This document shows positions 13,726-25,211 of a stretch of 64,000 nucleotides of DNA, one piece after another. The notes beneath the pieces are model-generated. The model had not been told where the DNA came from and made no database searches. It saw only the letters and a list, made by a program, of their open reading frames with translations. This DNA is from Mucor racemosus (Eukaryota; Mucoromycota; Mucoromycetes; Mucorales; Mucoraceae): positions 1,922,001 to 1,986,000 of the forward strand of contig JAPEHQ010000001.1 of assembly GCA_027405735.1 (NCBI GenBank), read 5' to 3'. Both the position numbers and the translations under genes were made by a program. Within the stretch, counting starts at the first letter, position 1. Each line of letters starts with the position of its first letter.

Positions 13726-15500
13726 ACGGCCGAACTATGCTTCCCATGGGCATAGTGATCTGCACAGATGGACAGAATAAAAACGTTTATGCAGATCAGG
13801 CAGCCCAGATGAGCAGAGCAATGAGATCAAAGTTTTTTAATCAATTTAGTAAAGTATATCAATCATAATATAGTTAATAACGAAGGTAATTTGAGTAGTT
13901 TAAGACAGATGTGAGTTACTCTGATTCAACAGAATTGCCTTATTGACGAGATATACAGTATTAATTTGGAATTTGGGGTTTGAATGAGTTCTGCCCATGT
14001 TCTTCTTTGGGGGACCAAATGGGAACAACGATAATAACCTGTTTGGCAACACTAAAAGTATTTATGCCTTTGTAAATTTCTGTTTGTAACACACAAAATC
14101 GACTGATTTAGGATTATTTTTCTTTTTTCTTCCCCACTCTTTCCTGGGCTCTTTTATATATGTTTAAAACTACAACAAAAAGACCAATATTTTTCATAAA
14201 CTAACATTAAGTAGCAGATACAAGTACATGCTTTCCCTATTGTTTATTTGGAAATGGATTATTAACCATTAATAATGTTAAGGCGTATTATAATATTTTT
14301 CTCGAACAAAAAAAGCATCCAAGATTTAGTCATTTTGTTCCATCATCTACGTTATAATCAATGCTTTTTTGGTCTAAAATTGATATCTACCTGCTGAAAA
14401 ATTGGCGATTATAAAAGTATGTATAGTGTTGTTGACTTGATTTGAATGGATTAATGTATAAATAAACTCATGTTAATCTATTTAGTTTCTTGAAAATTAT
14501 TTCTGTTTAATGACCAACAGCCAAGAGGAGGAAAACGAGATGTTGTCTTGTATACCAATACCAACTATCAAAGGTACACCATAATCATTACTTATTAGCT
14601 TGTTAATTGGTTTTACTAATAAATCGATTCTTAATACGTCAAAATTAAAGGGGTATTCAGTTCAAAACGTTTGAAACAATTCAATTATACTAATTTACAT
14701 GGTTTATCGCCTCTTGTTTATTCAATTGCTATATTTGATTTAATTATTATTTTGTTTATACTGCTAATCGACTCGTTCGTCCATTAGAGTTAACTCACCA
14801 TCCTTGTTTAGCGTATCTATGATAACGGTCCATTATTAGCTCATGATATGCAAAACTATAATATATTAAAGGTGTCATCTAATCTCAAATTTATCTGATT
14901 CAACTGCTGATGCTAAAGTAGCATCAAATTAGTTATGTTGCTTCGCAATAAAGTAAGGCGTTTTATCAAGTACGATGTTGGCGTTCAATATATTTCAGTC
15001 AAATTAAACAGACAGAAATATGGCTTATGCAGAGATATATAAATGTGAGAGAAAGCTCAAATCTATGAACACAAAAAATGATCCAAATTGTGATGCTTTG
15101 TCTACCTGTACGAGATTTTTCTGTGGCGATACCTGGTGGCTCAAGTGTAATTTAGACATTTAATTGCCAAATGTATCGAATCAAGATAAAATCGGTTGAT
15201 TGATATAGCGGATAATAGATGCAATGTCATATATTGAATGGGTGAATGTAAATGTATAAAGCAAAGCTTACTTTTTTTGAATGAAAGTACTAATAATTCT
15301 GATTAACATCAATAAGCTCAAAAATTATAATTAAGTACAATAATTGCTGCTACTAAATCGCATAATTTGATATGCAGAAAACTCTTGAATCATCCATTCT
15401 TTTTTTTTTTGGCAGTGCTGCAAATCATCCTTCAATATGACTGGATATTAATGAATTAGAGAAAATAAAACCGGTAAAAAGCTGATACCCAACAATATAC
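13726..15500. other. Repeat-island DNA without a recognised gene
   Basis: A short frame (to 13868) crosses from the R1 boundary and reads GRTMLPMGIVICTDGQNK before stopping; no family is recognised. The rest is AT-rich with no long frame. Confidence 0.4.
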
Positions 15501-15529
15501 ATCAAGATCAAGATAGATAAAAGGTACAT

Positions 15530-16030
15530 TCATTGTGTAGTGAAATCGCAACATTTTGATGGATTGAAATTACAGGATCAAGACGTTGTGTTTGCCTTAG
15601 GATTTTTAAAAGGGTTTAAAAGCGTAATACTTCATCAAACTTACTTAGATCTTAAATACTCACCATATGCTATTAGTATCATCTTGTTTTTTTATTTAGT
15701 TGCTGCATTAGTAAAAATCGATCTTTTTATAGCAGCTTACTGTATAACGATGACAGTGGGATATTTCTAAATTTAGGTTGACATTTATCATAAGGCGTAC
15801 TGATGATACGTTTGATACTACTGTAAATGGAACCAGTTGATTTAATTTATGGAATTTGAATCCAAATACCGAGGAACAATTTGTAAGTACTTAAATTGTC
15901 TCTGGTACAGCATCAAATAAATTGGCTTGAGATACAGACGGCAAAAAGATGGCAATAGGTTCCAGTGATGGCCATGTTTATGTTTATGATATTGGAGAGG
16001 TAAGAGTAAAAGAAACTTAATGTAAATCAC
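15530..16030 (+). pseudogene. Dead fragment of cytoplasmic dynein intermediate chain (WD40 C-terminal part)
   Basis: Conceptual reading gives NLWNLNP, then NKLA and AIGSSDGHVYVYDIGE, close to the last WD40 repeat of dynein intermediate chains, which read LNKLAWD..GRK.A.GSSDGRVYVYDIGE. In-frame stops replace residues before LIYGI.. at about 15838 and at 'ttggcttga' (about 15925). The preceding stretch ending DLFIAAYCITMTV looks like a degraded DLFL(S/T)AS.DWTVKLW repeat. The frame runs into 'gaggtaaga', an intact splice donor, so the fragment derives from genomic DNA and not from mRNA. A better-preserved inverted copy is at 33437-33645. Confidence 0.7.
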
Positions 16031-16790
16031 CTCTAGCGCAATGATTATAACGTAAGGCTATATTATCATCAGATAAACTACCACACAATATTAACATGTA
16101 TAAAGATTTAAAGTAATAAGCTTCAATCAAGTGGGTACAGCATCGTAAATTCTTGAAAAAGTTCACATGTATTATAAATCTCTTATTTTTAAGACTTACA
16201 AGGCTTATAGTCGGAATATTAATTTAGAAAATTATTTTTGTCCAAATCATCAATTTTGACATTTTTTAATTTTTTTTTTTTGGTTTTGCAAATCTAGAGT
16301 TAATTATACTACCAACTATAAAAACAAAAAATATACATATATGCAGAATTTAGCGCTCTATTTTCTCAATAAAAAACAACAAACATTTTTATTGCAAAAT
16401 ATTACATGAAAATCCTTTAATCAAAAAACCGTTTTTGGGCCAAAAATGCTAACTTTCATCACTTAACATTTAATATTAAGCTTTTATAAAATGTGTATTA
16501 GTCATGGCTACAATTTCCTCTCATAATGTAGTATATTTAAACGTTGATTTTGGTATCAAAATTTGATTTTTCTGTTTTTTGACCAAAATCATGAGTGTTG
16601 GTAAGGATAAAATGAGCCCTGAAAATGTCCGCTAAAAAACTGAATTTTCAGACCAGACATGGTTAAATGTAAGAAAAATAAAAAAAAAACGCTTTTTTAT
16701 TTAAAACTTAGATACATACCATAGTATAAAAAACTTAGCTGTTCAATCTTGCTATGCTCAATTATGGCGTCGCTCTACGGTCTCGCTTTT
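15797..16790 (+). repeat. Arm A of a 1-kb inverted duplication (partner 30480-33645)
   Basis: The segment from the dynein fragment through 'attaatttagaaaattattttt', 'ttttgcaaatctagagttaatt', 'ccgtttttgggccaaaaatg' and 'aaatcatgagtgttggtaagg' reappears in reverse complement at 33645-33184 plus 31017-30480. The partner is interrupted by the LINE at 31018-33171. This arm keeps the uninterrupted target at 16254-16265. Confidence 0.85.
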
Positions 16791-16999
16791 GCAATTTTTT
16801 AATGAATCTATGATATGACAGCCGGTTTTTCTGGTATAAGATCCATTTTTCAATAATAACAGATATTGCCTATTTTGCTTAGTTTATGGGTTGATGCGCT
16901 GCAATGCTGCTTTTACATTGGCTAAAATGAGCAATTTAGCAGGGTTTTAACTGCGCTAAATAATGTAAAGCCTTGAAAATCCTTTTCTACGTGTGTTGT

Positions 17000-17770
17000 T
17001 TCTCTCTTTTTATTTTCATATTCCAAGGATATATTTACCGTTTGATAAGGCATATCAGACTATCTTTTCTTTTATCTGAATACGCATGCTAACATAAGGG
17101 ACTGATGTTTTTAATATAGGTAGCAGTCATTATATTAGAGACTAATATTTTCATTTATCTGCATTCTAAGATCAAATATCATTATTTACTACTATATTTT
17201 TGAACGTATTTCTTGACTACTTTTTAGGACATAGACTAGACTGGGTACATGTATTATTAGTAGAAGTGCTCAAAGGGTTATTTAGACATGATCCTTAGCA
17301 TAGAATGATGAGTATGAGGTGATAATGATGTATGCCAATTTTATTTCATTTAGTTATGTTACATTTAGTCTATGATGAAATGGTGTAGCCTGAGATCCTG
17401 AAGTGAGCCAATCATAAACTCGTGCCTGGGAATGGAATTCAGCTATTCCATTTGTATAAACATTCACTATTTAAAGTTAATCAAGCATGAAGATCCTATA
17501 TACTTAACTTGGTCGTATCCTACTAAACTTGCTCTGGTCAACCTATTATATCATCATGTTGTAATCAACTAGTTCCTTAAGACGATGAAATCATACTTTC
17601 ATACACTCTGTATTGTAGACCCTATATCCACGCTTCCAAAACATATAAATACCCTGAATCCTGATGTCGTTCGAGATGGATTCATTATCTTTTTTACCTA
17701 CAATATACTCAATAAATATATCTAGTTTTAACTTTATTTTCTAGTTATTCATTGTGTATATTTAAACAAC
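17000..17770 (+). repeat. LTR-like region, boundaries not established
   Basis: It has a compact RNA polymerase II promoter/polyA arrangement: 'tataaatacc' near 17645 followed about 60 bp later by 'caataaata' near 17711, inside otherwise empty DNA. This resembles fungal solo LTRs. I could not find matching target-site duplications or a second copy, so this is a weak call. Confidence 0.25.
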
Positions 17771-18002
17771 TACTAGATCAAATGGAAGGCAATGATATTT
17801 ATATCTATTCACTGAAAAGCTAGAACTGGCTACAAACTCACAAAATGTTCCAGGAAAGTGATAAAATTTCAAATGATATGGAAACACAAAAAAAAGAACA
17901 ATCTAATGTTTTGCCTAATTACTATAATAGTTTTAAGTTTATATATACTGCACTTGAAAACAAATCTTTTTACAGCTGACAATCGTAAACTAAAATAGTA
18001 AG

Positions 18003-18726
18003 TGCAGTAAATGACGATGTTATTTACTAAAATAAAAAAATATAAAATAAAAGCAGTAGAAATACAATTATAATCAGCTAAAGTTTTTATTACAAAAGAT
18101 TTTTGAAGAGTTAAAATAACTGAAAAGTATGAGGGTATTTATAGTAATTTGGAGAACTTGGATACCATCAGACTTGAATGGATGTATATTTAGTAATCTT
18201 CCAGTTTTGAGTACATTGTTATTGATTTGATATTTTAAGGGGTAAATTGTGTAGAGCATTGACCATAAGGGATCGTATGTCAAGTGTGACAATATCGACC
18301 TTTTGGGAAATGGTTGTTTTGTTTATTTCTGTTATATCTATTTTATGTAACCTTGATTTTTAAGGGGTAGTTTTTATATGCTTGAATCTTATTTATATTG
18401 GCAGTGCAACTTCGATATAGATGAGTAGTTGACTAGATTGATATCTTTGTTTGTTATCATTATTGATTTGGATAGAATCCTGTTTTGATATATATGTCAT
18501 TTGTGTAATTGATTGCGCCGTGATCAAGGGTGCTATCATCTACACGACATGTATGGTTCAAAAAGGGTATTTCATATCTTTAGCATGCGTTTGCTATTGT
18601 GTTCAATTGAAGCGTTTGTTTATTATCGTTGTTCACATTTCAAGTGGCATCATATCTTACGAGCAACACTTCGAATTTAGGTTGTTTTATTTTTATTAAG
18701 CGTTTTTAGTATGTAATTCCACTGCA
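18003..18726 (-). mobile_element. Solo LTR (724 bp) with 5-bp target duplication GTAAG
   Basis: Ends are TGCAGT...ACTGCA, flanked by GTAAG on both sides (17998-18002 and 18727-18731). Read on the minus strand it has a TATA-like 'ctataaatacc' and a downstream 'aataaaa', as expected for U3/R. A close copy (few mismatches by eye) sits at 48373-49077. No internal coding region (gag/pol) is adjacent, so recombination has left a single LTR. Confidence 0.85.
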
Positions 18727-18731
18727 GTAAG

Positions 18732-19907
18732 TTTAAAGAAGGTTAATTTGTTTAAATTTTATGAGTGATAAAATAATATTTATAATCTTAGATTTGTCTT
18801 GCGGTATAAATTTAAGCAGTAAGTGCTATTTAAATTTATGCTCGAGCAAAAACCATTGTTGCTGCAAATATTACACCTACAAACATATTTACAAATGATG
18901 ATAATCGTACATATATTGGCTTTTGAATGTATTTGCTCTTCTACGACATCAACAACTTATTAAAATGTTGTATTATCTACAATCTATATTATTAATTAAT
19001 AAAAGCAAATATAGTTTAAAAACACATTCCAATAAAAAATGCAATGGAATTTTGAGAACGGCACGATGCTCATGTACAAACCAATTTGTGCCCATACGAT
19101 CAGCTCATTATGCTCATAGTCAGATTTTATTATTATGCACAACTAGGGATAACGGTACGCTTATGGGCAATTGTACTATTATGCGCACATGGGATTAATA
19201 TCATGCACATGGACAGAATCTATAATTCTGCACATACAAGCTAATCGTTGTGCTCGTGTGCAGTTTCTTTTGTTTTGCCCATGTGTATCTTGTTATCTTT
19301 TTAGCCATTATTCAGTGGGCGCAACAACTCATCAGGCTATACAGTAGTATGCAACCCACCTTGGCACAACAAAAGCATCTTCTTGTGCAGCAGCACAGGT
19401 CGGCCGTAGTGCTTTTATATATAAACCCTTTAAATTTGTGATTTTATGGACTTTTTTCGAATCTGGTTGTGTCATCTTATTATACTTTTCAAGTTAAATC
19501 CGTTACTAGGCGAATAATGTCGTAGGTTGTATTTTTGCTTTATTAGTTAAATCAAGTCTTTGAATAATTAATAGAAATACAATCGAACCTTAATTTTTGT
19601 ATGAAATTTCGATACCTGCATCTTATAGCTGCTTGGGTTATTTAAACAACCGCGTTCGGGCTGTCCGGTGATTTTTTCTAGAGATTTAAAGCTTGGAAGT
19701 ATCTTTAGATGGCCGCTTCCGGAGATTGTTCGGCTTTTTTTTGGACGAGTGACCATTGGCAAAAATATGAATCATATACTACATACTACATTTAATTTAA
19801 TATCATCAATTAAATAAATCAATAGATTTGTCATGATCCTGTAAAGCCTAATATATTATTATACTACTACTATCCTATATCCTAAATAATCACACATTAT
19901 TACTGTC
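18732..19907. other. Repeat-island DNA, no gene; TATGCNCA-like motif cluster
   Basis: No supported gene. Between about 19065 and 19275 the words 'tgctcat', 'tatgcac', 'tatgcgcac' and 'catgcacat' recur many times on one strand. This looks like subterminal motifs of a transposon or a decayed satellite. Ends are unclear. Confidence 0.35.
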
Positions 19908-20212
19908 GTATATTTTCAGTTTTGATAAATAATACTTAAAAAAGAATACAACAATTAAAAAAGAATGAGTAATGAATCAGTTCTTCAACTGTATAATATA
20001 AACAAGATATCGTTTATTCAGATATAAAAGTATGACCTTTTATATTGGTTTGACATTGAGATCCTGAGATGTAATTTAAGGTACTATTGAACCATTACAT
20101 CCGTGTGATAGTAATTTATGGATTGAAATGGATCAATCATAATTTAACCGTTCTTGCAGAGCTTGTGAGTTGTTTCGTTTCAATGCTGCGCTAAATGTGC
20201 TTGGATGTTGAT
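19908..20212. repeat. Repeat R3, uninterrupted copy (empty-site reference)
   Basis: Runs from 'ctgtcgtatattttcag' to 'aaatgtgcttggatgttgat'. The second copy, at about 33643-35551, has the same ends but carries at least two inserted elements. This copy therefore shows the pre-insertion sequences 'aaaaaagaatacaacaatt' and 'tttcaatgctgcgctaaat'. Confidence 0.8.
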
Positions 20213-20445
20213 GTTTTACCAAAACTAATAAGAATTAAACAAGAGTAAAAGGTGTGGTTTTATTCAATCTAGAGAATGAGATTATATATAGAGGAGATTA
20301 TCAGGTGATACAATAGCTATTAATGATGTAACAATAACAATATCCTGATAATACCATTACCGTAGCGTCATATCTAGTTTCTGATATAACTTGATCTCTA
20401 TGAATGTTCATCCAAGTAAGCGGCCATTCTACATGGACATAAATA

Positions 20446-21050
20446 TACATAGATACTACAAGCATTTCAGATATTAGACTCCATAGGCCATTGTGCATTC
20501 GGTAAGTTGAGCAACAAACCGGTTACCTGCTATTTACAACTAATAAGGACAGTAAGCGCGCCGGGTCTCGACGAATACGGATCCAAATGGCCCCCTGTTG
20601 CGAAGCTAGGTATTTCTAGTGCTGATTCACAGGACTGCAAAAGATTTAACCTCCCCGAGTTCCTGTGGAAATAGAGAAATAAAAATCGTATATGTTTAAA
20701 CTATTTTATATAGATTGTTTCAGATATTCTTCGAAAATTTTTATAAAATCAAATAATGGTTCGAAATTGAATTTTGAAGTTGTACTTAATGCACAATAAA
20801 TGTACAAATAATATATCTTGAATTCATTAGCCAGTAGCTGTTTTTGAAGGATTTCTGCGCACATATTTGAAAAAAAAAAGTCTTTTCTTCTGCTTGCAAG
20901 AAATTTAATAACTAAAAACATGCTCGAAATCAATGAATATTGATCCAAATGGGCTGCAAATTTCAAAATATATACAAGAGCTGTAACAGTATTTAGAAAT
21001 AAAATTTTAGCATTGCATTAATTTGCTGGTTAATCGTAGGAATCAAACGC
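20446..21050. repeat. Repeat R4, copy 1
   Basis: Matches 49088-49705 throughout: 'attgtgcattcggtaa', 'ttacctgctattt', 'cctccccgagtt', 'tttcagat', 'aatcaaacgccca'. Moderately diverged. Here it is separated from the solo LTR (18003-18726) by 1.7 kb; in the second copy it directly follows the related LTR. Confidence 0.8.
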
Positions 21051-21421
21051 CCAATTTTCTCTAGTAGGTTTTATGAATCAGCGAACCATTTTAAAATTAG
21101 AAATAGCGTATAATCAGCCAAAACTAGTATATATGACAATGACAACTACTGAAATCAATAAGCAAACGTCCTTTTCATGTATAATCAGAATTGTAATACA
21201 ATGTATTTCAAATCTGTTCTCTTAAATGATGTTGCATTTTAAATATCAATTTAAACAACTGTTAGCAAAGAAATGCCAGAAAATCGTAAACTTGTGTTTT
21301 GTTAAATGAGTATATAGTTTCATTAGGTAACCAATAGTCAGTAATAAAACAATCAAATAACACTGTCCACTGAGTAGCTTAAAGTAACATAACCTGCTGT
21401 TATTGTTGGCAAATGAATTTA

Positions 21422-23210
21422 TTATGGTGCTTTAAAAAAGAATACATATCCAGCATCATCATAAGCTACGACAACATTAGACAGAGGATGACTTGCCATA
21501 CCAATGACTTCATTTTCACAAACTTTGACTTTACCAACTTGATCCCCAGTAGCTACTTGAAATGCATACATGTAGGCATCTTCTGTAATGCCATATACAA
21601 AATCTCCTTGAGGTGACGTTGCTGCTGTAATGAAATCCGAGCCCTTTTGCTTGTTGTGAGTAAAAGTTTTGATGATTTGGCCTCTTATCGACATGACGAA
21701 GAGTGTATTTGTTTTGTTGCAGACCAAGAATTGGTCCTGACGTTTAGGGATTGGAATAATATTCTGAACAGAGGCATTGCCTAAACCGCCCATAGGATTT
21801 AATTGCCCCTTTTCAATTTTCGGTTGAGGATTAATAGTATAAAGACATGATGTTGTTTTAGCATCCCAGATCTAACGAAGAAATCATCAGAAACCATGTT
21901 ATTTTGAGTGTGTACACCCAATCTTTACCTTTACTGTGCCATCACTACTGGCGCTTAGCACTCGGGTATTATCTGAACAATACACAACTGCATTAATAAA
22001 CGAAGTATGCCCTCTAAACTCTTTCAACATCTTTCCTGATTTCAAACCATGTATTCTGATGGTATGATCATAACTTCCAGTCAACACTTGCGTACTATCT
22101 CTACTAAAACTAATAGAAGTAACACCCTCTGTGTGTGCTGCAGGAATCCTCTTTTGACATTGTCCAGATTTAACTTTCCAAATAGCAATTTTACCATCCA
22201 GTGACCCAGAAGCCAACAATTCATTATCCTGACTAAATTGAACACATAAAACTGACTTATCCATCGCCATTAGACTATCCTTGGCTTGATATTTCAAATC
22301 CTTTCGTAATTTTCCTGTCAAATAATTCCAGATTTCTATGAATCCATCTACTGAACCTGTTGCAAGATACTGTCCATTTCGAGAAAAAGATGCGCATTCG
22401 GCGTGTGTCTTTTTGCCTGGAAATTTGATAGATACGTAAGGTTTTGAAGGGAAAACATCTTCCTCGGCTTGTTGTACTTGTACGGTGCCTCTAAATATAT
22501 CGTATATCGAATCAGGCATGACAATGCCTTGATGTTGTTGCCATTTTATGCTTTGACCCAATAGGGTGAGTAACCTACTACCTGGTGCAACTGATATTTC
22601 TTTTTCTAATTCTAATAAAGTATTTAGTTTTCCATAAATCAAATACGCATTAGCTTATTACCTTTGGATATGGCTGAACGTCTTTCTTCTGTTGTATATT
22701 GAGTTTTTGTAACGGGTGCTTGCTCAAGATATTCTTCAATGATTTGATATCTTTCTGGATACTCTTCACATAATAAACGCATAACATTTGATTTTCGAAG
22801 TAGTATTTCTGCTGTGCTTGTTTCATTAATCTCAATCATTTCTAGGGTGATCTATTATATACCGTTTTTGTTAGAGCACGACATTTTAATCAAATGTACA
22901 GACCGTATTCACCTGTTCGTACAAATTGAGCAATTTCTCATTTGAGATGCCCAATTGACTGACCTGTTTCAATACGATATCCCATCTACCGTCTATAATA
23001 TCTTGTAAAAACTTGGCTTTATTTTCAACTGTATTTAATGAAATACTGGACTCTTGTTCCAGCGTTGAACGGGATTTATTCAGATTATTTTCTCTCAAAA
23101 ATTGGATAACCAACTTGACGATACTAGATTATTTCGTAATTTGATTTAGTTTTATTCATTATTAAGCAAATTTTCAATAAGATTTACTCTTGTTTATCGA
23201 TGGTTGACAT
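21422..23210 (-). CDS. SMU1: WD40 spliceosomal protein SMU1
   Basis: Five exons (23210-23188, 23123-22913, 22851-22662, 22611-21929, 21871-21422) give 518 aa; human SMU1 has 513. The N-terminus is the LisH-like start [20 protein letters not shown] with [10 protein letters not shown], matching SMU1 (VSLNTVDS). Then come [24 protein letters not shown] and IKWQQHQG, all SMU1-specific. WD repeats follow with [43 protein letters not shown] and [17 protein letters not shown]1 works with RED in activating the spliceosomal B complex in the nucleus and affects alternative splicing. The 23-nt first exon is decided by the phase match to IVKLV. Intact. Confidence 0.95.
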
Positions 23211-23400
23211 GCTGAACTTGTTAAAGTGAGTTCTTTGAACCAAAAACGAAAGTTTAACAGAGGTTTCCTGCTTCTTGAAGGAAGCACACTTGTGACCACA
23301 TTTCCTCTAATCAAATGTTGCACTTCTTTGTGCACAACGCTTAAAATTTTCACCCTGCTTTTGAATTGTGTTTTCTATCTTTTTCATAATCAACACAAAA

Positions 23401-25119
23401 ATGAAGATTCTTGAACAAACAGACGAAGAAATACCTTTTCATATAGTTTCGGTAGTTGATTCGACTGTAGCAAAAATAGAAGAACAATTAGCATTTGATC
23501 ATCGTGTTAGGAGACGCAAAGACGACAAAGCACAAAACGCAATCGATGTAGGTCTCACCGTCGGCCGTGATGAGAAAGATATCGCAGCATCGAAAAGAGC
23601 AAAAGAAGCAATAAAACCTTCAATTGATAGCGATACTGATATGGATCAGATTGAGACTGGAGAAGTCTTATCGCATTATAAATCTAATGCGGATGATGCT
23701 GACAAAGAGAACGTTGATGTGAGTGGAAGATCTATATTCAAATTTCAACAATCAGTGAAAAAATCAGCAAATACTATGATGAAAAAAGCTCTTGCTGAGG
23801 ATGAAGAAGAAGAACCATCAACATCAACATCATCTAGAGTAAAGAAAACCAGAAAATCAAAGGCACAGGCAAAAAATGCCCCTGATCATGCTAAAAGACG
23901 ACGAATTCAACGACAAATGGAATTACTCAAAGATAATCATAATGACGATGATGACCAAGATGAATTACCTGAATCGTCAGATGAAGAAGAGCGAATTAAC
24001 GATAAATCAAAAGACGACGAGGAAGAGGAAGAAGATTCTGATGATGAAGAAGCAACAAATAAAAAGAAGGGCATGTTTATCGAAACGGAAGGCTATGAAA
24101 GATACTTTCAAGATCTTCATGGAAGTTCCAAAACCTCCAATAATACACTCTCTAAGCTTCAAGTTCTCGAACCTCAAGAGTTTCATCAAATTCTGCAAAA
24201 CGCACCGAAAAAACACAAGCACGAAATTGCCATTTTATCAGAAATGCATAAACAACATTTCCCACAATGGTTTTTTGAACTTCAATCTGGATTCAATCTT
24301 GTATTTTACGGTTATGGTTCTAAGCGTAATTTATTAAATGAATTTGCACAAACAGCATTAACAGATGGACCTATGATCGTAGTTAATGGATTCTTTCCTT
24401 CCATTTCAATCAAGGATATTTTACTCAAAATCACTGCAGGTGCTCTTGGTACAGCGGGACCCACTGGTTCAATTCAAGACCATGTTCAATTTATTTGTAA
24501 TTATTTCGCTGATGATGATAGAGATTACGAGAGTCTATATATTGTTGTTCATAATTTAGATGGACCTAATTTGCGTAACGATCGAACACAAACTGCATTA
24601 TCCATGTTGGCTAATGCAAGTAATATACATTTGGTTGCTTCTGTAGACCACCTTAATGCAGGTTTATTATGGGATAATGTCAAAGCAAGTCGATTTAATT
24701 GGATATGGCATGATGCTACTACATTTGATGATTATTTGGTTGAAACCAGCTTTGAAAACTCTTTGTTGGTGCGTACAGGAGAATTGGGTGGTGCTCGTGG
24801 TGCTAAATTCGTCCTTGATTCATTAACAAGTAATGCTCGTGGTGTGTTTAAAATTTTGGCAGAGCATCAATTAATGGAGATGGGTATTCAAAATATGGAA
24901 GGTCGTGGCAATGAAAGTGTTGGATTAACGTATAGTCATTACTATCAAAAATGTCGCGAAGGTTTCTTTGTATCGAGTGATTTAGCATTAAGAACAGAAT
25001 TAACCGAATTTAGAGATCATAAATTGATATCTACCAAGAAGAATTTAGATGGCACAGAACTTTTCTTTATACCATTGGATCAATCAACATTAGTTAATAT
25101 CGTGGAAGAGTTAAATTAA
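23401..25119 (+). CDS. ORC2: Origin recognition complex subunit 2
   Basis: Intronless, 572 aa from the first ATG (MKILEQTDEE). The first 230 residues are low-complexity and charged (EEEDSDDEEATNKKKG), typical of the disordered ORC2 N-terminus. The conserved part starts at GYERYFQDLHGSSKTSNN and includes FNLVFYGYGSKRNLLNEFA, VVNGFFPSISIKDIL, the helix with GALG, YIVVHNLDGPNLR, HLVASVDHLNAGLLWD, then a C-terminal winged-helix region with NARGVFKILAEHQL and GLTYSHYYQKCREGFFVSSD. ORC2 has an AAA-like fold without ATPase residues and loads MCM at replication origins. Convergent with the RhoGAP gene, with 97 bp between stops. Confidence 0.95.
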   Translation: MKILEQTDEEIPFHIVSVVDSTVAKIEEQLAFDHRVRRRKDDKAQNAIDVGLTVGRDEKDIAASKRAKEAIKPSIDSDTDMDQIETGEVLSHYKSNADDADKENVDVSGRSIFKFQQSVKKSANTMMKKALAEDEEEEPSTSTSSRVKKTRKSKAQAKNAPDHAKRRRIQRQMELLKDNHNDDDDQDELPESSDEEERINDKSKDDEEEEEDSDDEEATNKKKGMFIETEGYERYFQDLHGSSKTSNNTLSKLQVLEPQEFHQILQNAPKKHKHEIAILSEMHKQHFPQWFFELQSGFNLVFYGYGSKRNLLNEFAQTALTDGPMIVVNGFFPSISIKDILLKITAGALGTAGPTGSIQDHVQFICNYFADDDRDYESLYIVVHNLDGPNLRNDRTQTALSMLANASNIHLVASVDHLNAGLLWDNVKASRFNWIWHDATTFDDYLVETSFENSLLVRTGELGGARGAKFVLDSLTSNARGVFKILAEHQLMEMGIQNMEGRGNESVGLTYSHYYQKCREGFFVSSDLALRTELTEFRDHKLISTKKNLDGTELFFIPLDQSTLVNIVEELN

Positions 25120-25211
25120 AGCATCATTGAATATATTTGTACATAATTTTTATATATAATAAACGCAATTTCTTTTAACTCGATTTAAACGCTTGTTGGT
25201 ATAATTTATTT

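Noticed and set aside
13659..13868. 69-aa plus-strand frame partly in R1
   Set aside because: It crosses the R1 boundary, has no recognisable domain and no splice partner.
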